Notes under the pieces: model-generated
Seen by the model: only the letters and a program-made list of their open reading frames with translations
Databases searched by the model: none
What the model was told of the DNA's origin: nothing
Source: Sphingopyxis sp.
GTDB lineage: Bacteria > Pseudomonadota > Alphaproteobacteria > Sphingomonadales > Sphingomonadaceae
Length of the DNA stretch: 64,000 bases
Direction of reading: 5' to 3'
NCBI GenBank assembly: GCA_002733865.1
Contig: NVXM01000008.1
Span: 1-64,000 of the forward strand
Position numbers and translations under genes: made by a program
Part shown: one piece after another, positions 16,244-25,943 of the stretch
Position numbering within the stretch: position 1 is the first letter of the stretch
Layout: each line of letters opens with the position of its first letter

Positions 16244-18052
16244 ATGCCACCTGATTATGCTACCGAGGGTCAGATCGATCCTCCGATGATCCCCACGCTC
16301 AAGCGCTTTCTGCCCTATCTCTGGCCAAAGGGTGAGCCGAACCTGCGGCTGCGCATTGTCATCGCCGGATTGCTGGTGCTGTGCGCCAAGGCGGCGATCC
16401 TGACGATGCCGTTTCTTTACAAGGCGGTGATCGACCGCATGTCGAACGACTCGCTGGGCACCGAGCTGACGGTGCTGCTCGCGCTGGTCGCGGCTTATGG
16501 CGTGGCGCGGTTCGGACAGGTGTTGTTCGACAATATGCGCAATATCGTGTTCGAGAAGGTCGGCCAGCAGGCGGCACGGCGGCTAGCGACCAATGTATTC
16601 ACCCATTTGCACAGCCTGTCGCTGCGTTTCCATCTCGGACGGCGCACTGGCGAGGTGACCAAGGTCATCGAGCGCGGCACCAAGAGCATCGACGTGATGC
16701 TCTATTTCCTGCTGTTCAACATCGCGCCGACGGTGGTCGAACTGGCTGCGGTGCTGATCATCTTCCAGATCAAGTTCGGCTTTGGCCTGGTCGCGGCGAC
16801 ATCGGCGATGGTCGCGATCTATATCATCTTCACGCGCAAGGTGACTGACTGGCGCAACGCGCTCCGGGCGCGCATGAACGACATGGACACGCGGGTGATC
16901 GGCCGGTCGGTCGATGCGCTGCTGAACTACGAGACGGTCAAATATTTTACCGCCGAGCGGCGCGAGAGCGAGCGCTATGACCAGGCGATGCGCGACTGGG
17001 CCAATGCTGCGGTCAAGTCGGAAAACTCGCTCGGCCTGCTCAATATCGGCCAGTCGATCATCACCAATCTGACGATGGTCGGGGCGATGGCGTTCAGCGT
17101 CTATGGCTGGCAGCAGGGCGACCTGACCGTGGGCGACCTGGTGCTGGTCAACGCGCTGCTGATGCAGCTGTTCCGGCCGCTCGACATGCTAGGCATGGTC
17201 TATCGCACGATCCGCCAGGGGCTGGTCGACATGGACGCGATGTTCAAGCTGATCGATACCAAGCAGGAAGTGGTCGACAAGCCGGGAGCGAAGCCGCTGC
17301 AGGTGTCCGACGGCACGGTGCGGTTCGAGAATGTCGTGTTCAACTATGATGACGACCGGCGGATTTTGCACGGGCTGGATTTCGAGGTGCCGGCAGACGG
17401 GACGCTGGCGATTGTCGGGCCTTCGGGTGCCGGCAAGTCGACGATCGCCCGGCTGTTGTTCCGTTTCTATGATCCGCAAGCCGGACGCATCCTGATCGAC
17501 GGGCAGGATATTGCCGGGGTCACCCAGCACAGCCTGCGCGGTGCGATCGGCATCGTGCCGCAGGACAGCGTGCTGTTCAACGACAGTATTGGCTATAATA
17601 TCGGCTATGGCCGCGAGGGCGCGACCCAGGCGGAGATCGAGGAAGCGGCGCGCGGCGCAGCGCTGGACGGCTTTATCGCGCAGTTGCCGCATGGCTATGA
17701 CACGCAGGTCGGCGAGCGCGGACTGAAACTGTCCGGCGGCGAGAAACAGCGCGTGGCGATTGCCCGGACCCTGCTCAAAAATCCGCCGATTCTGATTCTC
17801 GACGAGGCAACCTCGGCGCTCGACAGCCGCACCGAGGATGAAATCCAGGCGACGCTGGCGAAAATTTCCGAGCGGCGCACCACATTGATTATTGCGCACC
17901 GGCTGTCGACGATCACCCATGCCGACGAGATCATCGTGCTCGACAACGGACGCATTGCCGAGCGCGGCAGCCACCGGCAATTGCTGGTCAAGCGCGGACT
18001 CTATTCGGAAATGTGGAAGCGGCAGGCGGAGGACCAGCGCGAGGTGGCGTGA
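16244..18052 (+). CDS. Atm1-type ABC exporter (heavy metal / glutathione conjugate)
   Basis: 602 residues in one chain: a six-helix permease domain (about 30-330), then an ATPase with Walker A GPSGAGKST (392-400), Q-loop VPQD, signature LSGGEKQR (496-503), Walker B ILILDE (516-521) and switch AHRLST. The combination of domain order, a Tyr/Phe-rich helix block (LYFLLFNIAPTVVELA) and ENSLGLLNIGQS resembles the ABCB7/Atm1 group, which exports glutathione derivatives and aids iron-sulfur or metal homeostasis. It works as an inner-membrane homodimer. The ATG at 16244 lacks an obvious ribosome site; another at 16286 is possible. It is the first of a plus-strand series ending with GMC. Confidence 0.93.
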   Translation: MPPDYATEGQIDPPMIPTLKRFLPYLWPKGEPNLRLRIVIAGLLVLCAKAAILTMPFLYKAVIDRMSNDSLGTELTVLLALVAAYGVARFGQVLFDNMRNIVFEKVGQQAARRLATNVFTHLHSLSLRFHLGRRTGEVTKVIERGTKSIDVMLYFLLFNIAPTVVELAAVLIIFQIKFGFGLVAATSAMVAIYIIFTRKVTDWRNALRARMNDMDTRVIGRSVDALLNYETVKYFTAERRESERYDQAMRDWANAAVKSENSLGLLNIGQSIITNLTMVGAMAFSVYGWQQGDLTVGDLVLVNALLMQLFRPLDMLGMVYRTIRQGLVDMDAMFKLIDTKQEVVDKPGAKPLQVSDGTVRFENVVFNYDDDRRILHGLDFEVPADGTLAIVGPSGAGKSTIARLLFRFYDPQAGRILIDGQDIAGVTQHSLRGAIGIVPQDSVLFNDSIGYNIGYGREGATQAEIEEAARGAALDGFIAQLPHGYDTQVGERGLKLSGGEKQRVAIARTLLKNPPILILDEATSALDSRTEDEIQATLAKISERRTTLIIAHRLSTITHADEIIVLDNGRIAERGSHRQLLVKRGLYSEMWKRQAEDQREVA

Positions 18053-18130
18053 CCCCGATCGGGATTACAATTGCGGTCAATCTCGCTTTTGCGGTTTCGC
18101 ATTCCGCCATGTCTGGCTAGGGAAAGGCAC

Positions 18131-19921
18131 ATGACCGCAGCCCTTCTTCCCCTGCTCAAATCGACCTTCGGCTTCAACCAGTTTCGCGGCATGCAGGCGC
18201 CGGTGCTGGAGCGCGTGATGGCCGGGCAGAATACGCTGGCGGTGATGCCGACCGGCTCCGGCAAGTCGCTTTGCTACCAGCTCCCCGCGCTCGCCAACAG
18301 AGGCACGACGATCGTGATATCGCCGCTGATCGCGCTGATGCATGACCAGCTGCGGAGCGCCGAGGCGGTCGGGATAAGGGCGGCCACCCTCACCTCCGCC
18401 GACGACAATCGCGCCGAGACCATTGCCCGGCTGAAGGCGGGCGAGCTGGACCTGCTCTATGCCGCGCCGGAGCGCGCGTCGCAGCCGCATTTTCGCGAAT
18501 TGCTCGAACAGGCTGACATAGCCCTGTTCGCCATCGACGAGGCGCATTGTGTGTCGGAATGGGGGCATGATTTCCGGCCGGATTATCGCTTGCTCCGTCC
18601 GCTGCTCGACCATTTCGGCTCCGTGCCGCGGCTGGCGCTGACCGCCACCGCAGATGCGCATACGCGCGAGGACATATTGGTGCAGCTGGGCATCCCGGCA
18701 GAGGGCATGATCCTCGCCGGCTTTGACCGGCCCAATATCCGCTACAGCATCAGCCCCCGCTCCGGGCTGGCGCGACAGATCGGCGATCTGGTCAAGCGCA
18801 CGCCGGGGCCGGGTATCGTCTATGCCCAGACTCGCGCCGCGACCGAGAAAATGGCCAGCCAGATCGCGGCTACCGGACGCAGCGCGCGGGCCTATCACGC
18901 CGGCCTACCACCGGAAGTCCGGCAGCAGAACCAGCATGATTTTGTCGCCTCCGAGGATATGGTGATGGTCGCCACCATCGCCTTTGGCATGGGCATCGAC
19001 AAGCCGGATGTGCGCTTTGTCGCCCATGCCGGCCTGCCCAAGTCGATCGAGGCCTATTATCAGGAAACCGGACGTGCCGGCCGCGACGGCGATCCGGCCG
19101 AGGCGCATATGTTCTGGGGCGCGGAGGATTTCGCCAGGGCGCGGCAGCGGCTCGGCGAGGTCGACCAGAGCCGGCTGGAAAGCGAACGGACCAGGCTGGC
19201 GGCTCTCGGAGGGCTGGTCGAGACCGCGGGATGCCGCCGCGCGGTGCTGCTGCGCCATTTTGGCGAGAACCCGCCGGAGACCTGCGGCAATTGCGACAAT
19301 TGCCTGAACGCACCGGAAACCCGCAATGTCACCGAGCTGGCGCGCAAATTCCTGTCCGCTGTCTATCGCACCGGCCAGAGTTTCGGCGTGACCCATCTTG
19401 AAGCGGTGCTGACCGGGCGGCAGGAGGAGAAAATCCTGTCGCGCGGTCATGACAAGCTTTCGGTGTTCGACATTGTCGGCGAAGACGAAGCGCCGCTGAT
19501 CAAGGCCGTATCCCGCTCGCTGTTGCTGCGCGATGCGCTGCGCAACACCGATCATGGGGGCCTGATGTTCGGGCCGGAAGCGCGCAAAATCCTGAAGGGC
19601 GAGCAGGAAATCGCGATTGTCGAGCCGCCGAAGCGGCAGTCGCGCAAGCGGCGCGGCGACAGCGCTTCGCTCAACCCGTTTGGCGACCCGCTGTTCGAAG
19701 CGCTGCGCAAGAAGCGCATGGAACTGGCGAAGGAACTCGGCGTCCCGCCTTATGTGATCTTTCATGATAGCGTGCTGCGTGATATGACCGGTCTGAAGCC
19801 CAATAGCCTGTCAGCGCTCGGCGAACTTCCCGGCGTCGGCGCAACGAAGCTGGAGAAACATGGCGATGCCTTTCTCGCCGTCATTCGTGAGGTGACCGAA
19901 GCAGAGCAGATGAATATATGA
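18131..19921 (+). CDS. recQ: ATP-dependent DNA helicase RecQ
   Basis: 596 residues from the ATG at 18131 with GGGAAAGG upstream. A 3'-5' helicase used in recombination and fork repair. Motifs in order: FGFNQFRGMQ (motif 0), TGSGKS (41-46), DEAHC with SEWGHDFRPDY, the second RecA-like domain with GRAGRDG, a zinc site with CRRAVLLRHFGE and CGNCDNC, a winged-helix stretch, and a C-terminal HRDC domain ending the protein. Its TGA stop overlaps a possible ATG of the next frame (ATGA at 19918-19921). Confidence 0.96.
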   Translation: MTAALLPLLKSTFGFNQFRGMQAPVLERVMAGQNTLAVMPTGSGKSLCYQLPALANRGTTIVISPLIALMHDQLRSAEAVGIRAATLTSADDNRAETIARLKAGELDLLYAAPERASQPHFRELLEQADIALFAIDEAHCVSEWGHDFRPDYRLLRPLLDHFGSVPRLALTATADAHTREDILVQLGIPAEGMILAGFDRPNIRYSISPRSGLARQIGDLVKRTPGPGIVYAQTRAATEKMASQIAATGRSARAYHAGLPPEVRQQNQHDFVASEDMVMVATIAFGMGIDKPDVRFVAHAGLPKSIEAYYQETGRAGRDGDPAEAHMFWGAEDFARARQRLGEVDQSRLESERTRLAALGGLVETAGCRRAVLLRHFGENPPETCGNCDNCLNAPETRNVTELARKFLSAVYRTGQSFGVTHLEAVLTGRQEEKILSRGHDKLSVFDIVGEDEAPLIKAVSRSLLLRDALRNTDHGGLMFGPEARKILKGEQEIAIVEPPKRQSRKRRGDSASLNPFGDPLFEALRKKRMELAKELGVPPYVIFHDSVLRDMTGLKPNSLSALGELPGVGATKLEKHGDAFLAVIREVTEAEQMNI

Positions 19922-20013
19922 ATTATAAATTGGCACTATTTTCGATCGCCTTGACCGGCTGCGATGTTGCCACTGCGACCAATATAAATGTTCCCATGGA
20001 GGAGACCCAGAAC

Positions 20014-20439
20014 ATGTTCCGCAAAATAAACGACAAGATCAGCGTTTCGCCGCAAATCAGCCTGGACGATGTTACCGCTGCCAAAGCCGAAGGTGTCACA
20101 CTGATCATCAACAACCGGCCCGATGGCGAAGACCCGTCGGCACCGCAGAGCGCGGACATCGAAGCGGCGGCGCGAGATGCGGGGATGAAATATATTTCCA
20201 TACCGATCACCCACAGCGGCTTTTCCGGGCCGCAGGTCGATGCGATGATCGCTGCGCTCGCCGATGGCGACAAGACGCTGGCTTATTGCCGCTCTGGGAC
20301 AAGATCGACCCTGCTCTGGTCGCTGGCGCAGGCGAAACAGGGCGTTGATCCCGACGAGATTTCGCGGCTGGCGGGCAATGCCGGCTATGATATCACGCCG
20401 GTCCGCGCGATGGTTGATGCACTGGCTGCGGGGAACTGA
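20014..20439 (+). CDS. TIGR01244/DUF442-type phosphatase-like sulfurtransferase family protein
   Basis: 141 residues from the ATG at 20014, which has GGAGGAGA about ten bases upstream. The text MFRKINDKISVSPQIS is the usual family beginning. The active loop AYCRSGTRST holds the nucleophilic Cys of this protein-phosphatase-like fold; the same domain is fused to beta-lactamase-like hydrolases elsewhere. The frame is open back to an ATG at 19918 overlapping the recQ stop. That longer form would begin MNYKLALFSIALTGC, which resembles a short lipoprotein signal, but the strong internal ribosome site favours 20014. The physiological substrate is not known. Confidence 0.8.
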   Translation: MFRKINDKISVSPQISLDDVTAAKAEGVTLIINNRPDGEDPSAPQSADIEAAARDAGMKYISIPITHSGFSGPQVDAMIAALADGDKTLAYCRSGTRSTLLWSLAQAKQGVDPDEISRLAGNAGYDITPVRAMVDALAAGN

Positions 20440-20487
20440 TCAGACTATCTGGACAGCCACTTACATTCGTGTAAATAGTGTGCCGTT

Positions 20488-21381
20488 ATGGAAAGTCTGC
20501 CATCCCCGACCGACTGGGCGGTCCCGTTCTTCATCCTCACCGTCGCCATGGAATGGTGGTGGAGCCGCAAGAACAGGAAGATTCGTTATGAGACCAGGGA
20601 CGCGCTGACCTCGCTGGCGCTGGGGACGGGCAGCGTGGTTGCGGGCATCCTGACCGGCGGAATGGTGCTGGCGCTGAGTCTTTGGGTCTATCAATATCGG
20701 ATATTTGATTTCGAGATCAGCTGGGCCAATGGTCTGTGGCTGGTGCCGCTGGCCTTTGTGCTGGATGATCTCGCCTATTACTGGTTTCACCGCACGGCCC
20801 ACCGGGTCCGCTGGTTCTGGGCGGCGCATGTCATCCACCACAGCAGCCAGCATTATAATCTGACGACCGCGCTGAGGCAGACATGGACCGGATTTTTCGC
20901 GCTCGGTTTCCTCTTTCGCCTGCCGCTGTTTCTGATCGGCTTTCCGCCGGCGCTGATTTTTTTCCTCGCAGGACTGAACCTGATCTATCAATACTGGATC
21001 CACACCGAAGCGATTGACCGGATGCCGCGCTGGTTCGAGGCAGTGATGAACACGCCGTCGCACCACCGGGTCCATCATGCCACCAATGCGCGCTATCTCG
21101 ACCGCAATTATGCCGGAGTTTTCATCATCTGGGACAGGTTGTTCGGCACCTATGAACCGGAAACCGACGCGGAGACGATACAATATGGGATCGTAAAGAA
21201 TCTGACCAATCACAACCTGCTTTGGGCGGCCTTTCACGAATGGATCGGCATTGCGAAAGATCTGTGGAGCGCGCCGTGGCGACACAAGTGGAACTATCTC
21301 GTCAAGCCACCGGGCTGGAGCCACGATGGCAGCCGCGAAAGCAGTGAGATGATCAAGGAACGCTGGAAACAGGGGCTGTAG
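20488..21381 (+). CDS. Sterol desaturase / fatty acid hydroxylase family membrane enzyme
   Basis: 297 residues with about four membrane segments (12-22, 45-68, 84-98, 145-175). Histidine clusters for a diiron site: HRTAH (101-105), HVIHHSSQH (114-122), a later HTE, and THHRVHHAT (about 191-199). These are the fingerprints of the ERG3/BtpA-like hydroxylase superfamily, which oxidises lipids, sterols or carotenoids at the membrane with O2. The substrate cannot be told from sequence. It stands between the DUF442 gene (48 bases away) and a PAP2 gene, which fits a lipid-related neighbourhood. Confidence 0.88.
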   Translation: MESLPSPTDWAVPFFILTVAMEWWWSRKNRKIRYETRDALTSLALGTGSVVAGILTGGMVLALSLWVYQYRIFDFEISWANGLWLVPLAFVLDDLAYYWFHRTAHRVRWFWAAHVIHHSSQHYNLTTALRQTWTGFFALGFLFRLPLFLIGFPPALIFFLAGLNLIYQYWIHTEAIDRMPRWFEAVMNTPSHHRVHHATNARYLDRNYAGVFIIWDRLFGTYEPETDAETIQYGIVKNLTNHNLLWAAFHEWIGIAKDLWSAPWRHKWNYLVKPPGWSHDGSRESSEMIKERWKQGL

Positions 21382-21603
21382 CGGCCAGACCGGAAAACAT
21401 TGCACAAATGTTACTATCCTTTCCGGCAAAAAACGGGCAAGCGCGGTATAGAGGGTTGAGGACCCCTCCAGTCGTGCATGATCCGCACGCGGGTCTCGCA
21501 TTGGAACCATCTTGCAATTTTCAAAGGGAACCAGCCGCCGTCGGGGCGGGCTGGCCGATAGTGGCAGCTTGCCTGCCAATGCTGCGTGTCACAGGCCTCG
21601 CCG

Positions 21604-22668
21604 ATGGACATGAGCGACGCTCAGGACATCCATCCCGGCTCGCTGTCACTGATTTCCCCTCCTGGACCAATTTCCCGAGTGGTGCCGACAAGCTGGATGG
21701 TGGCGCTGCTTGCAATCAGCCTGCTGATCGTGATCGCGATGATGGCCGGGGCCGGTCTACGCATGGATTTCCTGAAAATCAGCAATGGCAAATATCTGCT
21801 GGCGCTGGGTCTGCTGGCGGCCATTCGCTATGGCATGCGCGATCAATCGGCCGGATGGCCACGGGTCGCGCGCGATGGCTGCGAATATGTCGGCTTTTTC
21901 CTGCTGATCAGCCTGCTCGGTGCGACCGCTACCTATCCGGCGGCGGCGGCCACCAGCGGTTTTGCCGATCCGGCGCTGGCCCGGATCGATGCTTTTCTGG
22001 GATTCGAGTGGATGGGCTGGTACGAACTCGTTGTCGATAATCCCTGGCTGCAGACCGCCGGCAGCCTCGCTTACGCCAATATCTACATGTCGCCGGTGCT
22101 GCTGCTTGGTGGCCTTGCGCTGAGCGGCGAGCGCGCCCGGGCGCAGCTGTTTCTGGTCAGCTTCTGGCTGGCGGCAGTGATCACGATGCTGCTGTTCCTC
22201 GCCATGCCGGCAGTGGGGCCGCTGGCCTATCTGTGGCAGGGGCCGATTCCCTATATGCCGACCAGCGCGCTCTATCAGGCGGAACTGCTGCCGCTGTTGC
22301 GCGAGAATTTGCTCGGATCGGTGGATCTGGGGGCGCTGCAGGGACTGGTGTGTGCGCCGAGTTTCCACACCGCTGCCGCCGTCATCTATATCGCGATGGC
22401 CTGGCAGTGCCGCTATCTGCGCTGGCCGCTGCTGCTGATCAACGGAGCCATGTTGCTCTCCACGCCAGTCGAAGGCACCCATTATCTGGTCGACATGATC
22501 GGCGGTGCGATGGTCGGTTTATTTGCTCTGTGCACGGCTGGCGCAATACAATATAGCCTCCCCAAAATACGCGAAAAGCGAATATGGAGAGAGACGGGTC
22601 TATGGCAGAATTTGACATCATCGTCATCGGCGGCGGTTCCGCCGGTAGTGCAGTCGCGGGACGGCTGA
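21604..22668 (+). CDS. PAP2-superfamily membrane protein
   Basis: 354 residues from an ATG at 21604; a GTG at 21586 is also open. Multiple membrane segments occur throughout. The conserved phosphatase/transferase motifs are CAPSFHTAAA (the SxH-type motif 2) and EGTHYLVDMIGG (HYxxD-type motif 3). The layout matches PAP2-like inositol-phosphorylceramide-synthase relatives, which move or remove phospho-headgroups on lipids. The C-terminal tail (IREKRIWRETGLWQNLTSSSS) is unusual: it runs 67 bases into the next gene in another frame. Its partner and lipid substrate are unknown; sphingolipid metabolism would fit the host group. Confidence 0.8.
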   Translation: MDMSDAQDIHPGSLSLISPPGPISRVVPTSWMVALLAISLLIVIAMMAGAGLRMDFLKISNGKYLLALGLLAAIRYGMRDQSAGWPRVARDGCEYVGFFLLISLLGATATYPAAAATSGFADPALARIDAFLGFEWMGWYELVVDNPWLQTAGSLAYANIYMSPVLLLGGLALSGERARAQLFLVSFWLAAVITMLLFLAMPAVGPLAYLWQGPIPYMPTSALYQAELLPLLRENLLGSVDLGALQGLVCAPSFHTAAAVIYIAMAWQCRYLRWPLLLINGAMLLSTPVEGTHYLVDMIGGAMVGLFALCTAGAIQYSLPKIREKRIWRETGLWQNLTSSSSAAVPPVVQSRDG

Positions 22669-24191
22669 GCGAGGACGGCAAGCGCACGGTCTGCCTGATC
22701 GAGGCCGGCGGACGGAACAACAATTTTCTGGTCAAGACGCCGGGGATGATGCCGTTCCTGCTGAAGAACGCCAACTGGCGGTTCGACACGGTGCCGCAGA
22801 AAGGGCTGAACGGCCGCACCGGCTATCAACCACGCGGACGCGGACTGGGCGGATCGAGCGCGATCAACGCGATGGTCTATATCCGCGGCAACAAATGGGA
22901 TTATGACAATTGGGCGGCGATGGGATGCAGCGGCTGGTCCTATGATGATGTCCTGCCCTATTTCAGGAAATCCGAAGGCAACGAGCGCGGCGGCGATGCC
23001 TATCACGGCGGCGACGGCCCGCTGTCGGTATCCGACCAGAAATGGCTCAATCCCGGAAGCCTCGCCTTTGTCGAGGCGGCGCGCAATCTGCAGCTGCCGA
23101 TTCTCGACGATTTCAACGGCGAGAAGCAGGAGGGCATGGGCATCTACCAGGTCACCCAGAAAGACGGCGAACGCTGGTCGGCGGCGCGCGCCTATGTCGA
23201 GCCGGCGCGGGGTCGGCCCAATCTGACGATCCGGACCAAGTCGCTGGTCGAGAAGCTGATCGTCGAGGATGGCCGGGTCACCGGCGTGCAGATCCGGCGC
23301 GGGTTCGGCCGCGAGACGATCCACGCCCGCGGCGCGGTTGTGCTGTCTGCGGGGGCTTTTGGGTCGCCGCATATCCTGCAGCTCTCCGGCATCGGACCGG
23401 CGGCGCATCTGCAGGACAAGGGTGTGGATGTGATGCTCGACAAGCCGCAGGTGGGCGAGAATCTCAAGGACCATATCGATTTCGTGTCCGGCTATCAGAC
23501 CGAGTCGAAGGAGCTGATCGGCGATTCGCTGACCGGCACGGTGCGGATGGCGAAAGCGATCATCCAGCACCGGATCAAGCGGACCGGAATCATGACCACG
23601 CCTTATGCCGAGGCCGGCGGATTCTGGAGCAGCGGCCCGGATGTGCCGGCCCCCGATATCCAGTATCATTTTGTTCCGGCAATGCTCGAGGATCATGGCA
23701 GGGAAGCGGTCAAGGGCCATGGCTTCAGTTGCCATGCCTGCGTACTGAGGCCGCACAGCAAGGGCCATGTTCGGCTGAACAGCGATGATCCGACAGCGCC
23801 GCCTTCGATTGACCCGAATTTCCTCGATGACGACCGCGATATCGCGACGCTGCGCAAGGGCGTCCGGCACATGAAGCGGATCCTGGAGACGCCGCCGCTG
23901 ACCGACTATGTGCCGACGGACCGGCATCCGATCGATATCAACAGCGATGCCGAACTGGACGCGCTGATCCGGCAACGCGCCGATACCGTCTATCACCCGG
24001 TCGGCACCTGCCGGATGGGTGGAGACGATGCAGCGGTTGTCGATCCCCGGCTGAAATTCCGGGAGCTGGAGGGCCTCTATATTGCCGATGCGTCGATCAT
24101 GCCGGAAATCATTAGCGGCAATACCAATGCACCGAGCATCATGATCGGTGAACGCGCTGCAGAATTTATCAAAGCTGATCTTGCTGGCTGA
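22602..24191 (+). CDS. GMC-family FAD oxidoreductase (choline/alcohol dehydrogenase-like)
   Basis: 529 residues from the ATG at 22602 (GGAGAG upstream). The N-terminus MAEFDIIVIGGGSAGSAVAG is the FAD-binding Rossmann motif. GMC signatures follow: RGLGGSSAINAMVYIRG (signature 1), GAFGSPHILQLSGIG (signature 2), and the C-terminal active-site His in HPVGTCRMG with a second position in NTNAPS. Such enzymes oxidise primary alcohols including choline and long-chain alcohols. Without betaine genes at this locus the substrate stays open. The start lies inside the 3' end of the PAP2 gene, so the two are probably translated together. Confidence 0.92.
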   Translation: MAEFDIIVIGGGSAGSAVAGRLSEDGKRTVCLIEAGGRNNNFLVKTPGMMPFLLKNANWRFDTVPQKGLNGRTGYQPRGRGLGGSSAINAMVYIRGNKWDYDNWAAMGCSGWSYDDVLPYFRKSEGNERGGDAYHGGDGPLSVSDQKWLNPGSLAFVEAARNLQLPILDDFNGEKQEGMGIYQVTQKDGERWSAARAYVEPARGRPNLTIRTKSLVEKLIVEDGRVTGVQIRRGFGRETIHARGAVVLSAGAFGSPHILQLSGIGPAAHLQDKGVDVMLDKPQVGENLKDHIDFVSGYQTESKELIGDSLTGTVRMAKAIIQHRIKRTGIMTTPYAEAGGFWSSGPDVPAPDIQYHFVPAMLEDHGREAVKGHGFSCHACVLRPHSKGHVRLNSDDPTAPPSIDPNFLDDDRDIATLRKGVRHMKRILETPPLTDYVPTDRHPIDINSDAELDALIRQRADTVYHPVGTCRMGGDDAAVVDPRLKFRELEGLYIADASIMPEIISGNTNAPSIMIGERAAEFIKADLAG

Positions 24192-24220
24192 TCGCCATCA
24201 CTGGCGATGGGCCGCGCCGC

Positions 24221-25795
24221 CTATAATCGTTCGATGGAGACGGAAATCAGAATCATCGCCACGGTGAGCAGCGCCAGAACCGTTGACACCAGCGCCACAT
24301 ATGATGGCGGGAGATATTCCCTGGACACCCCGATCGTCCCGCCGGTCAGCGGCAGCTTTCGCGCGACCAGCGACAGGGCGATGGCGACGGCCAAAGTCAC
24401 CAACAGCCCGATCAGGTTCCACCACATCCAGAACAGGCCTGGCTGGAACTGCCAGAAATAGAGATTGAGCAACAGGCCCGCCATGAATCCAATATTGGTG
24501 CTCAGCACGGTCCGGCGTTTCCACAATATCGCGATCAGAAATACGCCGAGGACCGGACCATAGAGAGCGGAGCCCACTTTGTTGATCGCTTCGATGACGG
24601 TCGCCGAGATATCACCGGAATAAACCGAAAACAGGAGGATGATGCCGCCCCACAACAAGGCCAGAAAACGGGCGACGAAAACCTCCAGTTTCGGGTTGGA
24701 GGCGCTAAAACCAAAGCTCCGCAAATCCTCCATCGAAACCGCGGACAGCGAATTTACCGCCGAGCTGAGAGTCGACATCGCGGCTGACATGATTGCGACC
24801 AGCAACAGGCCAATAATGCCATTGGGCAGATATTCCAGTATGAAGAAGGGCATCAGATAGTCCGGGCGATCCTGCGGAATAAGCGCCAGAAAAGCGCTGT
24901 TCTGCGTAGCAATCACGCCGATTGCCAGTCCCGTCACGCAATAGAGCAGCGTGACCGGAAACCGTAACAGGGCGTTGGCCATCAGCAATTTGCGGATGTC
25001 GCTCAGGCTTTTTGCCGACAGCGACCGCTGAGCCTGCGTCTGATCACAGGCATAATAAGAAACATAGAGGACAAATCCGCCGAACAGCATTGGCAGAAGA
25101 GCAAATTCGTCGGTGACGAGTCCCGCGTAGCTCCATTCGACCACCTGCAATCTGGCCGGATCAATACTGGACCAGAATGTTTCAAATCCGCCGATCAAAG
25201 AAATGGCGTAGATCAGACAGATCAGCAGGCCGAAGACAATCAGCACCATCTGAATGGCGTCGGCATAGACCACCGCCTTCATCCCGCCGAGAAACGAATA
25301 GAGGATGGTGATGATGCTGATCACCAGAATCGATTGCAGGAATGGAATACCGAGCACAGCCTCGATGATCAGGCCTGTCGCATAGACCATGATGCCAGTG
25401 CCAAAGGCGCGCACGATCTGAAAGGAAAAGCTGATGATGAACCGGGTGGAACGGCCGATCCGCTGTTCCAGAAAATCGAAGATGCTGATCACGCCCGACC
25501 GATAAAGCGGCGGCATGATGACAAACATAACCAGCAACATTGCCAGCGGCAGTGCGAATTCGAAGGTCAGCCATTTCAGCCCGCCACCTTCGCGAAGGCC
25601 GACAAAGGCAGGCGCGGAGATAAAGCTGATCGCGGAGAGCTGGGTCGCCATGGTCGACAGCGCCAGGGGGAACCAGCCGATCGCCTTGTTGCCTAAAAAA
25701 TAGTCACCTTCGCTGCCCTGCTTGCTGAGAAACATGCCGAAAGCCAGCATCGCTGCGAGATAGGCGAGGATTACAAAATAATCGAAGCTGTTCAT
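24221..25795 (-). CDS. Sodium:solute symporter (SSS family)
   Basis: 524 residues with about 13 membrane helices beginning MNSFDYFVILAYLAAMLAFG. SSS features include the charged loop after helix 2, GGMKAVVYADAIQMVLI (a family-conserved region around helices 5-6), and a Ser/Thr-rich helix (MSAAMSTLSSAVNSLSAVS) that in this family lines the sodium site. Homologues in this subfamily import sugars, sialic acid, amino acids or inositol with sodium; the substrate is not determined. It converges on the GMC gene and stands alone. Confidence 0.9.
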   Translation of the reverse strand: MNSFDYFVILAYLAAMLAFGMFLSKQGSEGDYFLGNKAIGWFPLALSTMATQLSAISFISAPAFVGLREGGGLKWLTFEFALPLAMLLVMFVIMPPLYRSGVISIFDFLEQRIGRSTRFIISFSFQIVRAFGTGIMVYATGLIIEAVLGIPFLQSILVISIITILYSFLGGMKAVVYADAIQMVLIVFGLLICLIYAISLIGGFETFWSSIDPARLQVVEWSYAGLVTDEFALLPMLFGGFVLYVSYYACDQTQAQRSLSAKSLSDIRKLLMANALLRFPVTLLYCVTGLAIGVIATQNSAFLALIPQDRPDYLMPFFILEYLPNGIIGLLLVAIMSAAMSTLSSAVNSLSAVSMEDLRSFGFSASNPKLEVFVARFLALLWGGIILLFSVYSGDISATVIEAINKVGSALYGPVLGVFLIAILWKRRTVLSTNIGFMAGLLLNLYFWQFQPGLFWMWWNLIGLLVTLAVAIALSLVARKLPLTGGTIGVSREYLPPSYVALVSTVLALLTVAMILISVSIERL

Positions 25796-25829
25796 GCTTT
25801 CAAACTATATCCTGTGCTGATCCATTGCC

Positions 25830-25865
25830 AAAAAAAAAGGCCGGGATGCTTTCACATCACCGGCC
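25830..25865 (-). terminator. Intrinsic terminator downstream of amtB
   Basis: Read on the minus strand, GGCCGGTGATG (25855-25865) pairs with CATCCCGGCC (25839-25848), then nine T (25830-25838). It ends the glnK-amtB transcript about 80 bases past the amtB stop. A second GC-rich inverted repeat (GGCGCC arms) lies between the stop and the terminator. Confidence 0.85.
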
Positions 25866-25943
25866 GTAAAGTCTGTTGTTCGCAGGAGGAACAAGGTGAG
25901 GCGCCGACCGGATTTTGGGAGGAGACGGCCGGCGCCAAACTGT

